Assembly (NCBI GenBank): GCA_024226935.1
Contig: JAAELK010000214.1
Location: 48,977-112,976 of the forward strand
Reading direction: 5' to 3'
From: Desulfobacteraceae bacterium
GTDB taxonomy: Bacteria; Desulfobacterota; Desulfobacteria; Desulfobacterales; Desulfobacteraceae
DNA: 64,000 nt
The notes below the pieces were generated by a model that was not told the origin of the DNA, did no database searches, and saw nothing but the letters and a program-made list of their open reading frames with translations. Shown in pieces: positions 52,500-61,663 of this stretch; position 1 is the first letter of the stretch, and the number at the start of each line of letters is the position of its first letter. Position numbers and translations under genes: made by a program.

Positions 52500-53897
52500 T
52501 CATCTCTGTGAAATAACAAGTTCTATTGATACATCATCGGGCGCATCGTCCCAAAATAGAGCAATATCACCGATACGTTTTATTTCTTCCCAGAGGGCGT
52601 GTTTTGAATCAAGTCTAAAATAATAAGTATCCGAGCGCTTGGGCATACCAGGCGGAGGAACAATTCTATATTTTATGGGAACACCCGGAAGCGCCCGAGA
52701 AACCATGCCGGCAATATTCTCTTTTGTTCCTACCTTCACAAGATTCTGTAACTCATTAATAATTTCATCTGCAACACCGGTACTTTTGAGAACAATAAAA
52801 TACAGATAATGGTCACTGAATTCATCGACGGGGATCTGGGCAGTAAATTCATTCCCCTTCCTGACCATATTGAAGATACTCTCTCCACCCAATGAAATAT
52901 CTTTTAAAAGTTCCGAAATAAGGAGTTTTGCCTGACTGAAACAATAAAAAAGATTTTCATGCTCATACTCGGGTAACAGGCTGATCCCGTCTTTAGTATG
53001 TCCCAGAGCATTAATCCGGTCGGAAAAGGTGCTTAAATCACCAACTATTTGTCTCAACACCATATAAACAACTTCGGGGTGAAAATCAGCAATCTCAATA
53101 ATATGGTTCAAAACGGGAAGAGATCGATTAAGGGAATTTAAAACCAGAAGATGGGGTATAAAATGGGCATCAAAATCAGAGGATTGAAACCCCTGGGTTA
53201 ATTTATAGGATTCAAAAACCCGACACCTGGAAACTATACTTTCTCTAAGGCTCTTAAGCAACTGTATCAAACTATCTGCTCCAGAAACCAGATACACCGG
53301 TGGAACAAAATTTTTTGAAATATTTACCTTATCTTCATCAAGTTCCAACCGTAAAATCGGCATAAAAAGGTAATCATAAAATTTTTCTATTTCATAATCC
53401 CAAAAAATTTTTAAGACATAACTCATTTTTCGTATATTTGCCGTTTCCCCACCTTCATGAATGTCCTTAACCTCTTCAGGTTCAACACAAGACACACAGG
53501 TGGTGGCGACGGAATCCATCCTGTCACTATCCTGGGTTGAAGTTACATTACCTTCGTATTGATTCCATTTTTTTATCCCGACATATGCAACCACAGGTTT
53601 ATCACCTTCCACATCAAAAGAGATATCTTCAAATGACCGGGGTTGAACGACTGCGTTTCCTGGATACTGCACCCATGTACCATCCTGAAAAATTAATTCG
53701 CATTTTTCTATTTCAATGATACGCTGTTCAAGGGAAGCCACTTGGATTTCAAATAAATTGCATCCCCAAAAAAATGGGGTATGATATCGATTATGCGGCG
53801 TAAAAAGAGATCGCAAAAAAATATCATTCTGTTGAAAATGCTGGGGCTGTAAAAAGAGACCATGATGCCATAGAATGGGCTTTTCAGAATTATTCAT
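52500..53897 (-). CDS. tssK: T6SS baseplate-membrane connector TssK
   Basis: 465 residues. The N-terminal ILWHHGLFLQPQHFQQND is the classic TssK start, with PVYLVSGADSLIQLLKSL and RALPGVPIKYRIVPPPGMPKRSDTYYFRLD near the C-terminus. Residues 1-300 form the shell and neck, and the rest binds TssL/TssM. It overlaps the tssJ end by 8 nt and ends 14 nt before the TssL start, so the three genes are tightly coupled. Confidence 0.95.
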   Translation of the reverse strand: MNNSEKPILWHHGLFLQPQHFQQNDIFLRSLFTPHNRYHTPFFWGCNLFEIQVASLEQRIIEIEKCELIFQDGTWVQYPGNAVVQPRSFEDISFDVEGDKPVVAYVGIKKWNQYEGNVTSTQDSDRMDSVATTCVSCVEPEEVKDIHEGGETANIRKMSYVLKIFWDYEIEKFYDYLFMPILRLELDEDKVNISKNFVPPVYLVSGADSLIQLLKSLRESIVSRCRVFESYKLTQGFQSSDFDAHFIPHLLVLNSLNRSLPVLNHIIEIADFHPEVVYMVLRQIVGDLSTFSDRINALGHTKDGISLLPEYEHENLFYCFSQAKLLISELLKDISLGGESIFNMVRKGNEFTAQIPVDEFSDHYLYFIVLKSTGVADEIINELQNLVKVGTKENIAGMVSRALPGVPIKYRIVPPPGMPKRSDTYYFRLDSKHALWEEIKRIGDIALFWDDAPDDVSIELVISQR

Positions 53898-54459
53898 TCA
53901 ATAATTTTCCCGTCATACTATATTCATTTAAAAGAAGATTTATCCTAGGATCTTGAATAACCGCGACCTCTTTTCTGAAAAAATATATTCCTTGCTTTTC
54001 CACTTTATGGGGTATTTCAAAAAAACAGGTCACTTTTCCAGGTGTCAGACCAAAATATCCTGCGACAATACCAATCCATCTACTTTTTTCCGCCCTGTCC
54101 ATTACAAGCTTATCTTTCTGACCCGGGTCAACATATATCTTTTTAATCGCCTGGACGCTGGGATCAAAATTCTGGGCTTTCAACAATTTTTTTAAGCCGT
54201 CTTCATATGCTGCCAGTTCAACAAATTTATTAATGTTATCAAACTGATAAATAACAACCTGAAGTGCATGGGATGCTCCGTTAAACTCATTGAGCATCTT
54301 ATTTCCATCATAAGAGATCTGGATACTTTGAAGTTTATAAACCCATTTAGGCTCAGGTTTTGCTTTCTTTGAGCCACAGGAAAAGAAAAATAAGAGAAGA
54401 ATCAATAAAACTAACAAATGAATTGACAAGAAAAATATTTTCCGTTTAGTACCCATCAT
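53890..54459 (-). CDS. tssJ: T6SS outer-membrane lipoprotein TssJ
   Basis: 189 residues. Basic N-terminus (GTKRK), a long hydrophobic stretch and a lipobox-like FFSC with Cys28 as the acylation site. The mature beta-sandwich carries a SIQISYDGNKMLNEFNGASHALQVVIYQFDN segment and the RWIGIVAGYFGLTPGKVTCFFEIPH loop typical of TssJ. GGGAG lies 5 nt before ATG. It anchors the TssL-TssM complex to the outer membrane. It is the first gene of the T6SS operon and follows a promoter about 75 nt upstream. Confidence 0.88.
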   Translation of the reverse strand: MMGTKRKIFFLSIHLLVLLILLLFFFSCGSKKAKPEPKWVYKLQSIQISYDGNKMLNEFNGASHALQVVIYQFDNINKFVELAAYEDGLKKLLKAQNFDPSVQAIKKIYVDPGQKDKLVMDRAEKSRWIGIVAGYFGLTPGKVTCFFEIPHKVEKQGIYFFRKEVAVIQDPRINLLLNEYSMTGKLLNE

Positions 54460-54531
54460 CTTAACTCCCTGTGATCGGTTCTGTTTAAGACAATTTTAAA
54501 GAATGTTTAAGGCGAAAGATAATCAGTAAAA

Positions 54532-54560
54532 AAATTAATATAAATTTTAATATTGGTCAA
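54532..54560 (-). promoter_or_regulatory. Candidate promoter of the T6SS operon
   Basis: On the minus strand, -35 TTGACC (54560-54555), 17-bp spacer, -10 TAATTT (54537-54532), about 70-75 nt before tssJ. No sigma54 (GG-N10-GC) element was seen. No other promoter is obvious before 33.7 kb, so tssJ to vgrG may be one 21 kb transcript, perhaps to STAS. Confidence 0.45.
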
Positions 54561-54713
54561 CATGGGATCATACCAATAACGATATCGCCCGGATAAAAAT
54601 TTAATTACTTATATGGATAGACCATAACATAATAAAAAGGGAAAAAAAATGTATTTATTACCTAACCCAAAAAGCAGATATCTAAAATAAATCGTAAACT
54701 CTGGCAAATAACC

Positions 54714-54728
54714 AAAGGGCATCCCTTT
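54714..54728 (-). terminator. Weak terminator-like hairpin after the U32 gene
   Basis: AAAGGG (54714-54719) pairs with CCCTTT (54723-54728) across a 3-nt loop. It lies 29-43 nt past the U32 stop and is followed on the minus strand by a modest T-rich stretch. It probably separates the cob/U32 operon from the T6SS promoter. Confidence 0.45.
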
Positions 54729-54756
54729 CCAACAGGCATCAAGATACTGGAATTTA

Positions 54757-57006
54757 TTAAATCCCTTTTTCATATTGAACATTGGTTGAAGGATGAATAA
54801 TTTGTTTCAGTTCCTCTTTTGCATCGTAATTTCCATTTAAAAAATTTTCAAAAAGCTTTATTATTCCAGGTTTATCCATTTGGATTTTAGTGTCGGTTTT
54901 TATATCCCTTAAATCGATGAGAAAACCGGAAAAAACATTCGGAAAATCCGTGACAATCTCTGTATTCAAAAGATTTTTATTATTATAGATACAAGGATAA
55001 TTCCCCTTTGTTTTTTCAATAAAAAGAGAAACTTTTTTTAAATTTATAATTGATGAAGATTTATCACATAATCCAATACATTCCTCATCAATTGCATTTT
55101 TTTCACATCCGATAACCTGATGAAATAAACATTGCCGGCTGGATAAAAGCAAAACAGGATGATAAATACTATAGAAGAAATTAAAATTTTCAGGCTTAAT
55201 AATACTTCTTATCTGAAATTTACTGATTTCATTTGAAACAAATGAACCATGGCAATTAAAATTTTCTTTTAAAGATAAGATACTAAAGGAATTAACAATA
55301 TTAAGATAGGGACCTGCTACCCAGTCAATCCCTTTTTTATAAGCTTCATAAGCTATTCCGCTATTATTTGTTACAATAAGTTTTGGTTTTACCTGTTCAA
55401 GAAACTCTATGGCAGCCACATAGTTTTCCTGCATCAAAATGGATGGGAACCAAGGGATTAATTTTTTATTTTTTAAAAAAAGATCTATAAATTCTGAAAG
55501 TTTATTTTTAAAACAATTGGGAAGTTGAAAAAAGATATTACCAGAGATAATATTACAAAGGTCTAAATCCTTTTGGGAGGAAATTAATACACAAAGGGCG
55601 GGAGAGGTTTTAACTGTCGTTTCTTTGTTTAAGAAGGGAACATCAATGGGATCAGCAATCTGCCTTGAATTATTCAAGACGGATAAAATTTGTTTTTTTA
55701 TTGAAGTAAACTCTTTAAAAGGCATAAAAAGACCAGGTTGAAGCCTTTTAATTTCCAGATGCTTAATATGATAATTTGTATCATTCAAGGCTCTGAATCT
55801 TTCCAATAAAAAATTATAATTCAGACTATTGGCAGAGATTTCTTTATTTTTTTGGGTAAGATTAGTCTTGGACAATATAACAAATGAAGTGTCGGGTGTT
55901 TTTACCAGAACTTTTAAAGGAGAATCAAGTTTTCCTGAAAGACTTAACATCAGAGGAGTCTCAATTATACTTAATTGTTTAATTTTATTTTTAACACTAA
56001 TTATAATTTTTTCTTTTTCTTCATAATATTTACTTTTAACATTTAATAGTTTTTCGTTCTCATTATCAATTTTAGAAAATTGTTTAATTGAATTATCCCG
56101 GGGATTATCAATAAACATATCTTTATTGATATCTCCCTTCAAATACGAGTTTGAAAAATCCCGGTTAAAGACCTTATAAAGCTCACTATTATCGTTACTT
56201 AATCTATTTTGATTATAAAAACGTTTTAATTGCTGTTTCCAGCAATTTACCACTGTATATACGTAATCAAACTTCTTTATTCTCCCCTCAATTTTAATTG
56301 AGGCAACACCGGCGTCAAAAATTTGTCCCAAATCAAAATAAGCTGAATTATCCTTAAGATTAAGGGGAAAATTTTTACCTTTCGGAGTGGTTAAATATTT
56401 ATCTCTACATGGCTGACTGCATCTGCCGCGATTTCCCGAGTTCCCTCCATGAACCGAACTCATATAGCAAATGCCTGAAAAGCAGATACAATAGGAACCG
56501 TGGACAAAGACTTCCGTTAAGATATTGTTTTTATGCCCAATCATAGTCAAGGCTTTTATCTCGCTAATATTTAACTCCCTTGAAAGATTAACCCTGGCAG
56601 CCCCCAGCTTACTTAAAAATTTTATCTGACCTTCATTATGGGTATTGAGCTGGGTGGATGCATGTATTTCAAGACCTTTAAAGTGTTTAGATAATAGATA
56701 AAACAGTCCTAAATCCTGAATAATGACTCCATCAATGCTTGTATTGATAAGTTTATTCAACAATCGTATAAGGGCCGGAATTTCACTTCCCACTACAATT
56801 ATGTTCAAGGTTAGAAAAACCTTGCAAGTATTTTTGTGGGCAAGATTTAAAATCCCGTTTAAATCTTCAAAATCTATATTTGTTGCACGGTTTCTGGCAT
56901 TGAATCTATTCAAACCACAATAAACAGCATCTGCCCCTGCAGCAATTGCAGCTTTTATGGAATCCATGTCCCCGCCCGGTGCTAATAATTCAATTTTTTT
57001 TTCCAT
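54757..57006 (-). CDS. U32 peptidase family protein
   Basis: 749 residues. ELLAPGGDMDSIKAAIAAGADAVYCGL and YNARNRATN-type motifs are the U32 signature. Four cysteines in SGICYMSSVHGGNSGNRGRCSQPC probably bind an iron-sulfur cluster, as in RlhA and other RNA-hydroxylating U32 enzymes. The C-terminal half is a DUF3656-like region. The family is called peptidase, but several members modify rRNA or tRNA bases using prephenate-derived oxygenation chemistry. The start has no Shine-Dalgarno site and lies 9 nt after cbiR, so it depends on coupling. Amino acid use is rich in Asn, Lys, Ile and Ser and the region is visibly more AT-rich than the cob genes upstream of it, hinting at a different origin. 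Confidence 0.82.
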   Translation of the reverse strand: MEKKIELLAPGGDMDSIKAAIAAGADAVYCGLNRFNARNRATNIDFEDLNGILNLAHKNTCKVFLTLNIIVVGSEIPALIRLLNKLINTSIDGVIIQDLGLFYLLSKHFKGLEIHASTQLNTHNEGQIKFLSKLGAARVNLSRELNISEIKALTMIGHKNNILTEVFVHGSYCICFSGICYMSSVHGGNSGNRGRCSQPCRDKYLTTPKGKNFPLNLKDNSAYFDLGQIFDAGVASIKIEGRIKKFDYVYTVVNCWKQQLKRFYNQNRLSNDNSELYKVFNRDFSNSYLKGDINKDMFIDNPRDNSIKQFSKIDNENEKLLNVKSKYYEEKEKIIISVKNKIKQLSIIETPLMLSLSGKLDSPLKVLVKTPDTSFVILSKTNLTQKNKEISANSLNYNFLLERFRALNDTNYHIKHLEIKRLQPGLFMPFKEFTSIKKQILSVLNNSRQIADPIDVPFLNKETTVKTSPALCVLISSQKDLDLCNIISGNIFFQLPNCFKNKLSEFIDLFLKNKKLIPWFPSILMQENYVAAIEFLEQVKPKLIVTNNSGIAYEAYKKGIDWVAGPYLNIVNSFSILSLKENFNCHGSFVSNEISKFQIRSIIKPENFNFFYSIYHPVLLLSSRQCLFHQVIGCEKNAIDEECIGLCDKSSSIINLKKVSLFIEKTKGNYPCIYNNKNLLNTEIVTDFPNVFSGFLIDLRDIKTDTKIQMDKPGIIKLFENFLNGNYDAKEELKQIIHPSTNVQYEKGI

Positions 57007-57014
57007 GGAATCAA

Positions 57015-57833
57015 TTATAACATAGTTGGAATATTGCTGAAAATACTGGAAAGCTTCACCAGGGACCTATTTAAATTTTTTAGATTAAAAACCTCCAAAG
57101 AAACTGTCCCTTCATAGGTAGACAAAAATTTTGTCGTCAATTGAAACATATCATCGGAAAGGCTGTCCAGGCCGACATGATCCTTGGGAGTGGGTCCTGA
57201 AAAATCCACCCCGTGGAGATGGACAACCGGTATATTATATCCATGGCCCCCGAAGCTGGTTCTTAAATCATGATCATATTTAAAATGATGCCCCATATCA
57301 ATGCACAAAGAAAGGTTGAAATCCTTTACCAGATTTTGAAGACAACCGGGGTAATACCAAAGGGTTTCAAGGGAAAGAATGCCGGGATCGACCAGCCTGG
57401 ATACCAGAAGTTCCAGACCCTTTCTGGCTCTTTTATCCCACGCATCAAACTCTCCAGGAGTAGAAAACCCCTTATCCATGGGCAGATGAAGAGTATAGGT
57501 GGTGGGATTTAATGGAGCCAATAATTGTATCACCCGAAGCAGGGTATCCACCGCCACAGCCCGTTGTCTGGCGGAAGAATCCGTCAAGCTGATATCTGTG
57601 GGCAAATGAATATTATAGCTAAGATCCAAATTTTTTGATAAGCATTCAAGTTCCCTGATATCCGACTTGGAAGGCAAGACACCAGAAGGTATGCTCTCAA
57701 ATACCAACAACTCAATTTCATCAAAAAAAACTCCTAATTTCCGAACATTGGGAATTATATGATCCGGGTAAATAAAAGAGGTGGTACCCAATTTAAAGAG
57801 CCGGTTGGGCAATGATAACTTCCTGTCTTTCAT
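57015..57833 (-). CDS. cbiR: CbiR-like cobamide remodelling phosphodiesterase (TIM-barrel)
   Basis: 272 residues of the AP endonuclease type 2/xylose isomerase-like TIM barrel. Motifs in order are FKLGTTSFIYPDHIIPNVRKLG, HLPTDISL, TYTLHLPMDK, LSLETLWYYPG, CIDMGHH and VHLHGVDF, with metal-type His, Glu and Asp residues at strand ends. Such a gene fused or next to cbiB/cobS matches CbiR, which cleaves cobamides at the alpha-ribazole phosphate bond so that the lower ligand can be replaced. The adjacent cbiB, cobD, cobS and cobU support this. The assignment is by context and fold, without a search. A sugar-phosphate epimerase is the main alternative. Confidence 0.7.
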   Translation of the reverse strand: MKDRKLSLPNRLFKLGTTSFIYPDHIIPNVRKLGVFFDEIELLVFESIPSGVLPSKSDIRELECLSKNLDLSYNIHLPTDISLTDSSARQRAVAVDTLLRVIQLLAPLNPTTYTLHLPMDKGFSTPGEFDAWDKRARKGLELLVSRLVDPGILSLETLWYYPGCLQNLVKDFNLSLCIDMGHHFKYDHDLRTSFGGHGYNIPVVHLHGVDFSGPTPKDHVGLDSLSDDMFQLTTKFLSTYEGTVSLEVFNLKNLNRSLVKLSSIFSNIPTML

Positions 57834-57846
57834 TTTTATTTCCCTT

Positions 57847-58800
57847 TTAAAAGAACACCAGGCTCAGTCCACAGGCAACCAGGATACCGATCAAAGCACA
57901 AAACAGCAGCAGCTCCCAGGCCCGAATAATCCCATGGATGTCCGGATCCTTGAATTGCCAGCCAATATAGGGTTTATCCACTAATTTTCCATGGTAAATA
58001 TTGGGCCCGCCCATACGAATCCTTAGGGCTCCAGCAAAACTTGCCTCGGGATATCCGGCATTGGGACTTTTATGGCGGTGCCCTTGATAAATCCCTGTTT
58101 TCAAAGCAGACAATCCCCTCCTAGGAGACAATAAAAAAGCGGCAAAGCAAATCACCAAAACAGAAATTCTTGCCGGTATAAAATTAGCCACATCGTCAAT
58201 TCGGGCCGAAGCTTTTCCAAAAAGAATATAGGTCTCATTCTTATATCCCACCATGGAATCCAGGGTATTGATCATTTTATAAGCCAGGGCACCGGGTACC
58301 CCGAACAACAGGGCAAAAAACAAGGGAGACAAAAATCCATCCACAAAATTTTCAGCCACAGTTTCTATGGTGGCACGGGTGACAGCAATCTCATCCAGAT
58401 TACGGGTCTCGCGTCCCACAATCATGGACAACTTTTTCCGGGCGGTTTTAATATCATGGACCTCAAGTGGACAAGCCACCTCCCGGGCAGCCTGAACCAG
58501 GCTTTTAACAGAAAAACAATAAAAAAGTAAAAGGATCTGCACTCCTGTTCCCAGTAAAGGATGAATCAACATAGCCAGCTTTACCAGGACAAAAGAGATA
58601 ACCCAGGTAGAAGTTATGAGAAAAACAGCAAACAAAAACCCTGCAAAAGATAGGTTTTTAAACCATTTCCTAAATCGAATTTCAAAAAAAGATATGGCAT
58701 TTCCCATTCCCACAACAGGATGGGGCAGCCATGGAGGATCTCCCAGAAAAAAATCCAGAACAAAGGCGGCAAAGAGAACATACCAGGAAATCTCAAACAT
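57847..58800 (-). CDS. cbiB: Adenosylcobinamide-phosphate synthase CbiB/CobD
   Basis: 317 residues of an integral membrane protein with several TM helices. The family start FLGDPPWLPHPVVGMG, then TRATIETVAENFVDGFLSPLFFALLFGVPGALAYKMINTLDSMVGYK and the end segment NAGYPEASFAGALRIRMGGPNIYHG, are diagnostic. It joins adenosylcobyric acid to the aminopropanol phosphate made by CobD. Its start overlaps the end of the decarboxylase gene by 8 nt. Confidence 0.95.
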   Translation of the reverse strand: MFEISWYVLFAAFVLDFFLGDPPWLPHPVVGMGNAISFFEIRFRKWFKNLSFAGFLFAVFLITSTWVISFVLVKLAMLIHPLLGTGVQILLLFYCFSVKSLVQAAREVACPLEVHDIKTARKKLSMIVGRETRNLDEIAVTRATIETVAENFVDGFLSPLFFALLFGVPGALAYKMINTLDSMVGYKNETYILFGKASARIDDVANFIPARISVLVICFAAFLLSPRRGLSALKTGIYQGHRHKSPNAGYPEASFAGALRIRMGGPNIYHGKLVDKPYIGWQFKDPDIHGIIRAWELLLFCALIGILVACGLSLVFF

Positions 58801-59893
58801 GGACAGCCATCCCGCACCGGGTCAGAACCTTTTTAATACCATCGGCCAGGGCCAGGTTAATCGGTCTTGTCTTGAGAGAAAAACGTACAAATCGCTCCGA
58901 GAGCCCATAAAAATTACCACAATCCCGGATAAGAATTTTGTCTTGACCAATGCCCCGGCAAAAGTCAGAAGCCGTCATATGTTCAAGTTCAGCCAGGATA
59001 AAATAAGTAGAGGTTCCAAAGAGTCTCAGCCCCTCAATTCCGGCAAGCGCCTGGGTAAATACCTGTTTTTCTTGCCTGATATAGGCTCTGGTTTTTTCAT
59101 AAAAGGGTTCAATATCTGCGGGGTGTGCAAAGATATCTGTGATCACTTCCTGGGCCAGGGAGTTAACACTCCAGGGCTGGTAATATTCCATGAGCTGATC
59201 TATTAACCCGGGGTCCCCGCTTAAAAATCCGGTACGCAGTCCTGGAATCCTGAATATCTTTGACATGGAAGACAGAACCAGCAAGTTAGGATGATGGGTA
59301 TCGGAAACAAAGGAAAGATCCATGGCATTGTCCACAAAAGGCAAATAGGATTCATCCACCACAAAGCAGGTTTTTCGATGTTTTTTAATCAGATAGGCAA
59401 TCTCATCTTTAGGGATCAAGACCCCTGTGGGATTATTGGGATTACAACAAAAGATAAGATCACAAACCTCTGCCGTGGCGGAGATCTCATTAATATCCAG
59501 TTGAAACTTTTGCTCCCTTTGTGCCAGACAATGAATATATTCAACCCCATGCATGGTACAGGCATCTTTATAATCCGAATAGGTAGGGCCTATAATGCCT
59601 ACCTTTTTGGCACCAAGGGCCTTGGGGATGGTATAGATAAAAAAAGTGGTGCCGTTACCGGCAATGACATTGTTGGAGTCAATTCCATGATAACTTGCAA
59701 ATCCGTTGGCCATGGATGCTGCATCCGGTTCCGGCAAAGAATGGATAGCCGACAGCTTTTCTTTAATAAGATCGTGTATATTTTCCGGAGGTCCCAGGGG
59801 ATTTAAATTACTACTCATATCAATGATATCTTCAACCGGGCAACCCAGTTGCCCTGCTAATTTGTTTTTATTACCGCCATGTCCTTGAATCAT
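58793..59893 (-). CDS. Threonine-phosphate decarboxylase (CobD/CobC type)
   Basis: 366 residues of a PLP fold-type I enzyme. It opens with GGN and MSSNLNPLGPP, then the GNGTTFFI and NPNNPTGVLI sites. The PLP lysine candidate is K212 in LSSMSKIFRIPGLRTGFL, and the C-terminus holds CGNFYGLSERFVRFSLK. It makes (R)-1-amino-2-propanol phosphate for CbiB. It is like histidinol-phosphate aminotransferase in sequence, but its place beside cbiB, cobS and cobU decides. Naming differs between organisms (CobD in Salmonella, CobC in Pseudomonas), so no symbol is given. Confidence 0.9.
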   Translation of the reverse strand: MIQGHGGNKNKLAGQLGCPVEDIIDMSSNLNPLGPPENIHDLIKEKLSAIHSLPEPDAASMANGFASYHGIDSNNVIAGNGTTFFIYTIPKALGAKKVGIIGPTYSDYKDACTMHGVEYIHCLAQREQKFQLDINEISATAEVCDLIFCCNPNNPTGVLIPKDEIAYLIKKHRKTCFVVDESYLPFVDNAMDLSFVSDTHHPNLLVLSSMSKIFRIPGLRTGFLSGDPGLIDQLMEYYQPWSVNSLAQEVITDIFAHPADIEPFYEKTRAYIRQEKQVFTQALAGIEGLRLFGTSTYFILAELEHMTASDFCRGIGQDKILIRDCGNFYGLSERFVRFSLKTRPINLALADGIKKVLTRCGMAVHV

Positions 59894-59922
59894 GTTTCTT
59901 TCCTTTTACGAAGGGAGGCCGA

Positions 59923-60684
59923 TTACAAAACCAGGGCACCGACTCCCAAAAATAAGATTGCTTCTAATACCTCGTTCATGGCACCCAGCATATCCCCTGT
60001 GATACAATTCATTTTCTTTTTATAAAATATCAATATTAAGGCCACACCAATAAAAAATATTAGATTTAAAACCAGGCCCTTATACCCCAAAAACAGGGAG
60101 AAAAACAGAGGAATCAGACAATACAAAAAATCCTTTCCACAAATGGGGCGTCCAAAATGATCCTTTCCAGTTCCCCCATCTTTTCGGCCATAATTTAAAA
60201 ATTTAATACCAAAAATCATGGAAGCCCTGGAGTAGGCTGGAACAATAAAAAGCAGGATATGAATCTGAACCGGAGTCCCAGTTGTTTTAACAGACCAGAT
60301 ACCGGCCACTTTTACGGCTAGGCCACAAATAACAGCCACAAGTCCCATCATACCCGACCTGCTGTCTTTCATTATCTCCAATGCCCTTTCCCTGGACCTG
60401 TGACTGAAAACACCGTCCGCAGTATCCCCTAAACCGTCCAAATGGAATGCCCCGGTAATTACCACCAGAAAAATCACATCCAGTAAGGCTGCCACCGGAC
60501 TTGCCCAAAGCCTGGATACCGAGAAATCGATCATTGCCAGCATGGCGCCGATAATCAACCCCACCACCGGGAAAAACCGGATCATCCCCATGGGAGAATA
60601 GGCCACATTCTTACCCCCGGGTATTATTGTAATAAATAAAAGCGCAGATCTTAAATCCGTAAAAAGTCCTGTTTTTTTTTCCAT
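59923..60684 (-). CDS. cobS: Adenosylcobinamide-GDP ribazoletransferase CobS
   Basis: 253 residues of a membrane protein with about six helices. The key GAFHLDGLGDTADGVFSHRSRERALEIMKDSRSGMMG block is the family's Mg/substrate site. It transfers alpha-ribazole (phosphate) to Ado-GDP-cobinamide, the last step before dephosphorylation. Nothing in the window makes the ribazole (no cobT or bza genes seen). It starts 10 nt after the radical SAM gene stop. Confidence 0.95.
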   Translation of the reverse strand: MEKKTGLFTDLRSALLFITIIPGGKNVAYSPMGMIRFFPVVGLIIGAMLAMIDFSVSRLWASPVAALLDVIFLVVITGAFHLDGLGDTADGVFSHRSRERALEIMKDSRSGMMGLVAVICGLAVKVAGIWSVKTTGTPVQIHILLFIVPAYSRASMIFGIKFLNYGRKDGGTGKDHFGRPICGKDFLYCLIPLFFSLFLGYKGLVLNLIFFIGVALILIFYKKKMNCITGDMLGAMNEVLEAILFLGVGALVL

Positions 60685-60693
60685 GGGTAACCT

Positions 60694-61644
60694 TTATTTA
60701 ATGGCCCGATTTTTATTCGTTTGGTAAAAAATACCCCGGGCCTCTTGCCTGGCTTCAATCAACCCAAGGGTTTCAAGTGTTGCCAAAAGGGTATCCATCT
60801 TGTCCGGGTCAGCATTTAAAACGGCTATCAGATCATCCCTGGTACAAGGCCGCCGATGGATGGTTTCAAGAACGGCAGACCTCATATCCCGGTTCTGACC
60901 TATGTTCTTCTTATCCGGAACCTTGGCAATGATCTGAATGATATCCATATCCAGAATTTGTTTTACCCGCACAAGCTCTGCCTTTGATGCCGGCAAAATT
61001 TTAGAAATGGTACCCGGCCGATCCAGGGTATTGAGCTGAACCATTTGCGGATCGATGGAAACGATGATCTTCCTGATGGCGCATAACTCCTCCCTGGTAT
61101 CATTGACCCCGGGCAAAATAAAAATTTCCAACCAGATTTTGCCGGCAAAATCTTTGGCAAAAATTTGAATTCCTTGAATAATATCTTCCACCAAAAGCCC
61201 TTTACATGGCCTGTTAGCCTTTATGAATGCCGCCTTTGATGCCGCATCAAGGGAAGGGACCACAAGATCGGCCAGAGCCAGTTCCTGTCTCACCCCCGAA
61301 TCATTTAAAAGGGTGGAATTTGTCAGAACAGCCACCCTAATTCCAGGTTTTTGGGCTTTTATATAGGCAATCACCCGACCAAGAGCCTGGTTCAATGTAG
61401 GTTCCCCAGAACCTGAAAAGGTAATATAATCAGGATCCTGATTATGTTCCCAATAATGATCCAACTCTTTTTTAACCGCATCAAAAGGGACATATGGCCC
61501 CCTTTGAAGGGTCAAATCCGTTGTTTTACCGCACTCGCAATAGACACAGTCCAGACTGCAGATCTTGTGGGTGACAAGGTCCACCCCAAGGGAAATCCCC
61601 AAGCGCCTGGATAGAACCGGGCCGAAAATATATTTATAGCTCAT
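60694..61644 (-). CDS. Radical SAM protein within the cobamide operon
   Basis: 316 residues. CxxxCxxC at C29, C33 and C36 (KICSLDCVYC) near the start is the 4Fe-4S site. GSGEPTLN and EIFILPGVNDT follow, and a helical C-terminal winged-helix-like domain (about 255-310) is present. The pattern FGPVLSRRLGISLGVD at the start resembles the stand-alone COG0731-like radical SAM group. The substrate is unknown. It sits between cobS (9 nt) and cobU (19 nt) and is translated with them, so a link to lower-ligand or cobalt chemistry is inferred from context only. Confidence 0.82.
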   Translation of the reverse strand: MSYKYIFGPVLSRRLGISLGVDLVTHKICSLDCVYCECGKTTDLTLQRGPYVPFDAVKKELDHYWEHNQDPDYITFSGSGEPTLNQALGRVIAYIKAQKPGIRVAVLTNSTLLNDSGVRQELALADLVVPSLDAASKAAFIKANRPCKGLLVEDIIQGIQIFAKDFAGKIWLEIFILPGVNDTREELCAIRKIIVSIDPQMVQLNTLDRPGTISKILPASKAELVRVKQILDMDIIQIIAKVPDKKNIGQNRDMRSAVLETIHRRPCTRDDLIAVLNADPDKMDTLLATLETLGLIEARQEARGIFYQTNKNRAIK

Positions 61645-61663
61645 TGCTTCATACTCTTTATAG

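Noticed and set aside
28152..54459. Phage tail or R-type tailocin instead of a T6SS
   Set aside because: TssJ, TssK, TssL and TssM are present, which define a membrane-anchored T6SS; no tape measure, tail fibre or lysis gene was seen.
54460..54756. Sigma54-dependent T6SS promoter or a short coding frame upstream of tssJ
   Set aside because: No GG-N10-GC pattern was visible, and the only small ATG frame is 13 codons long with no support.
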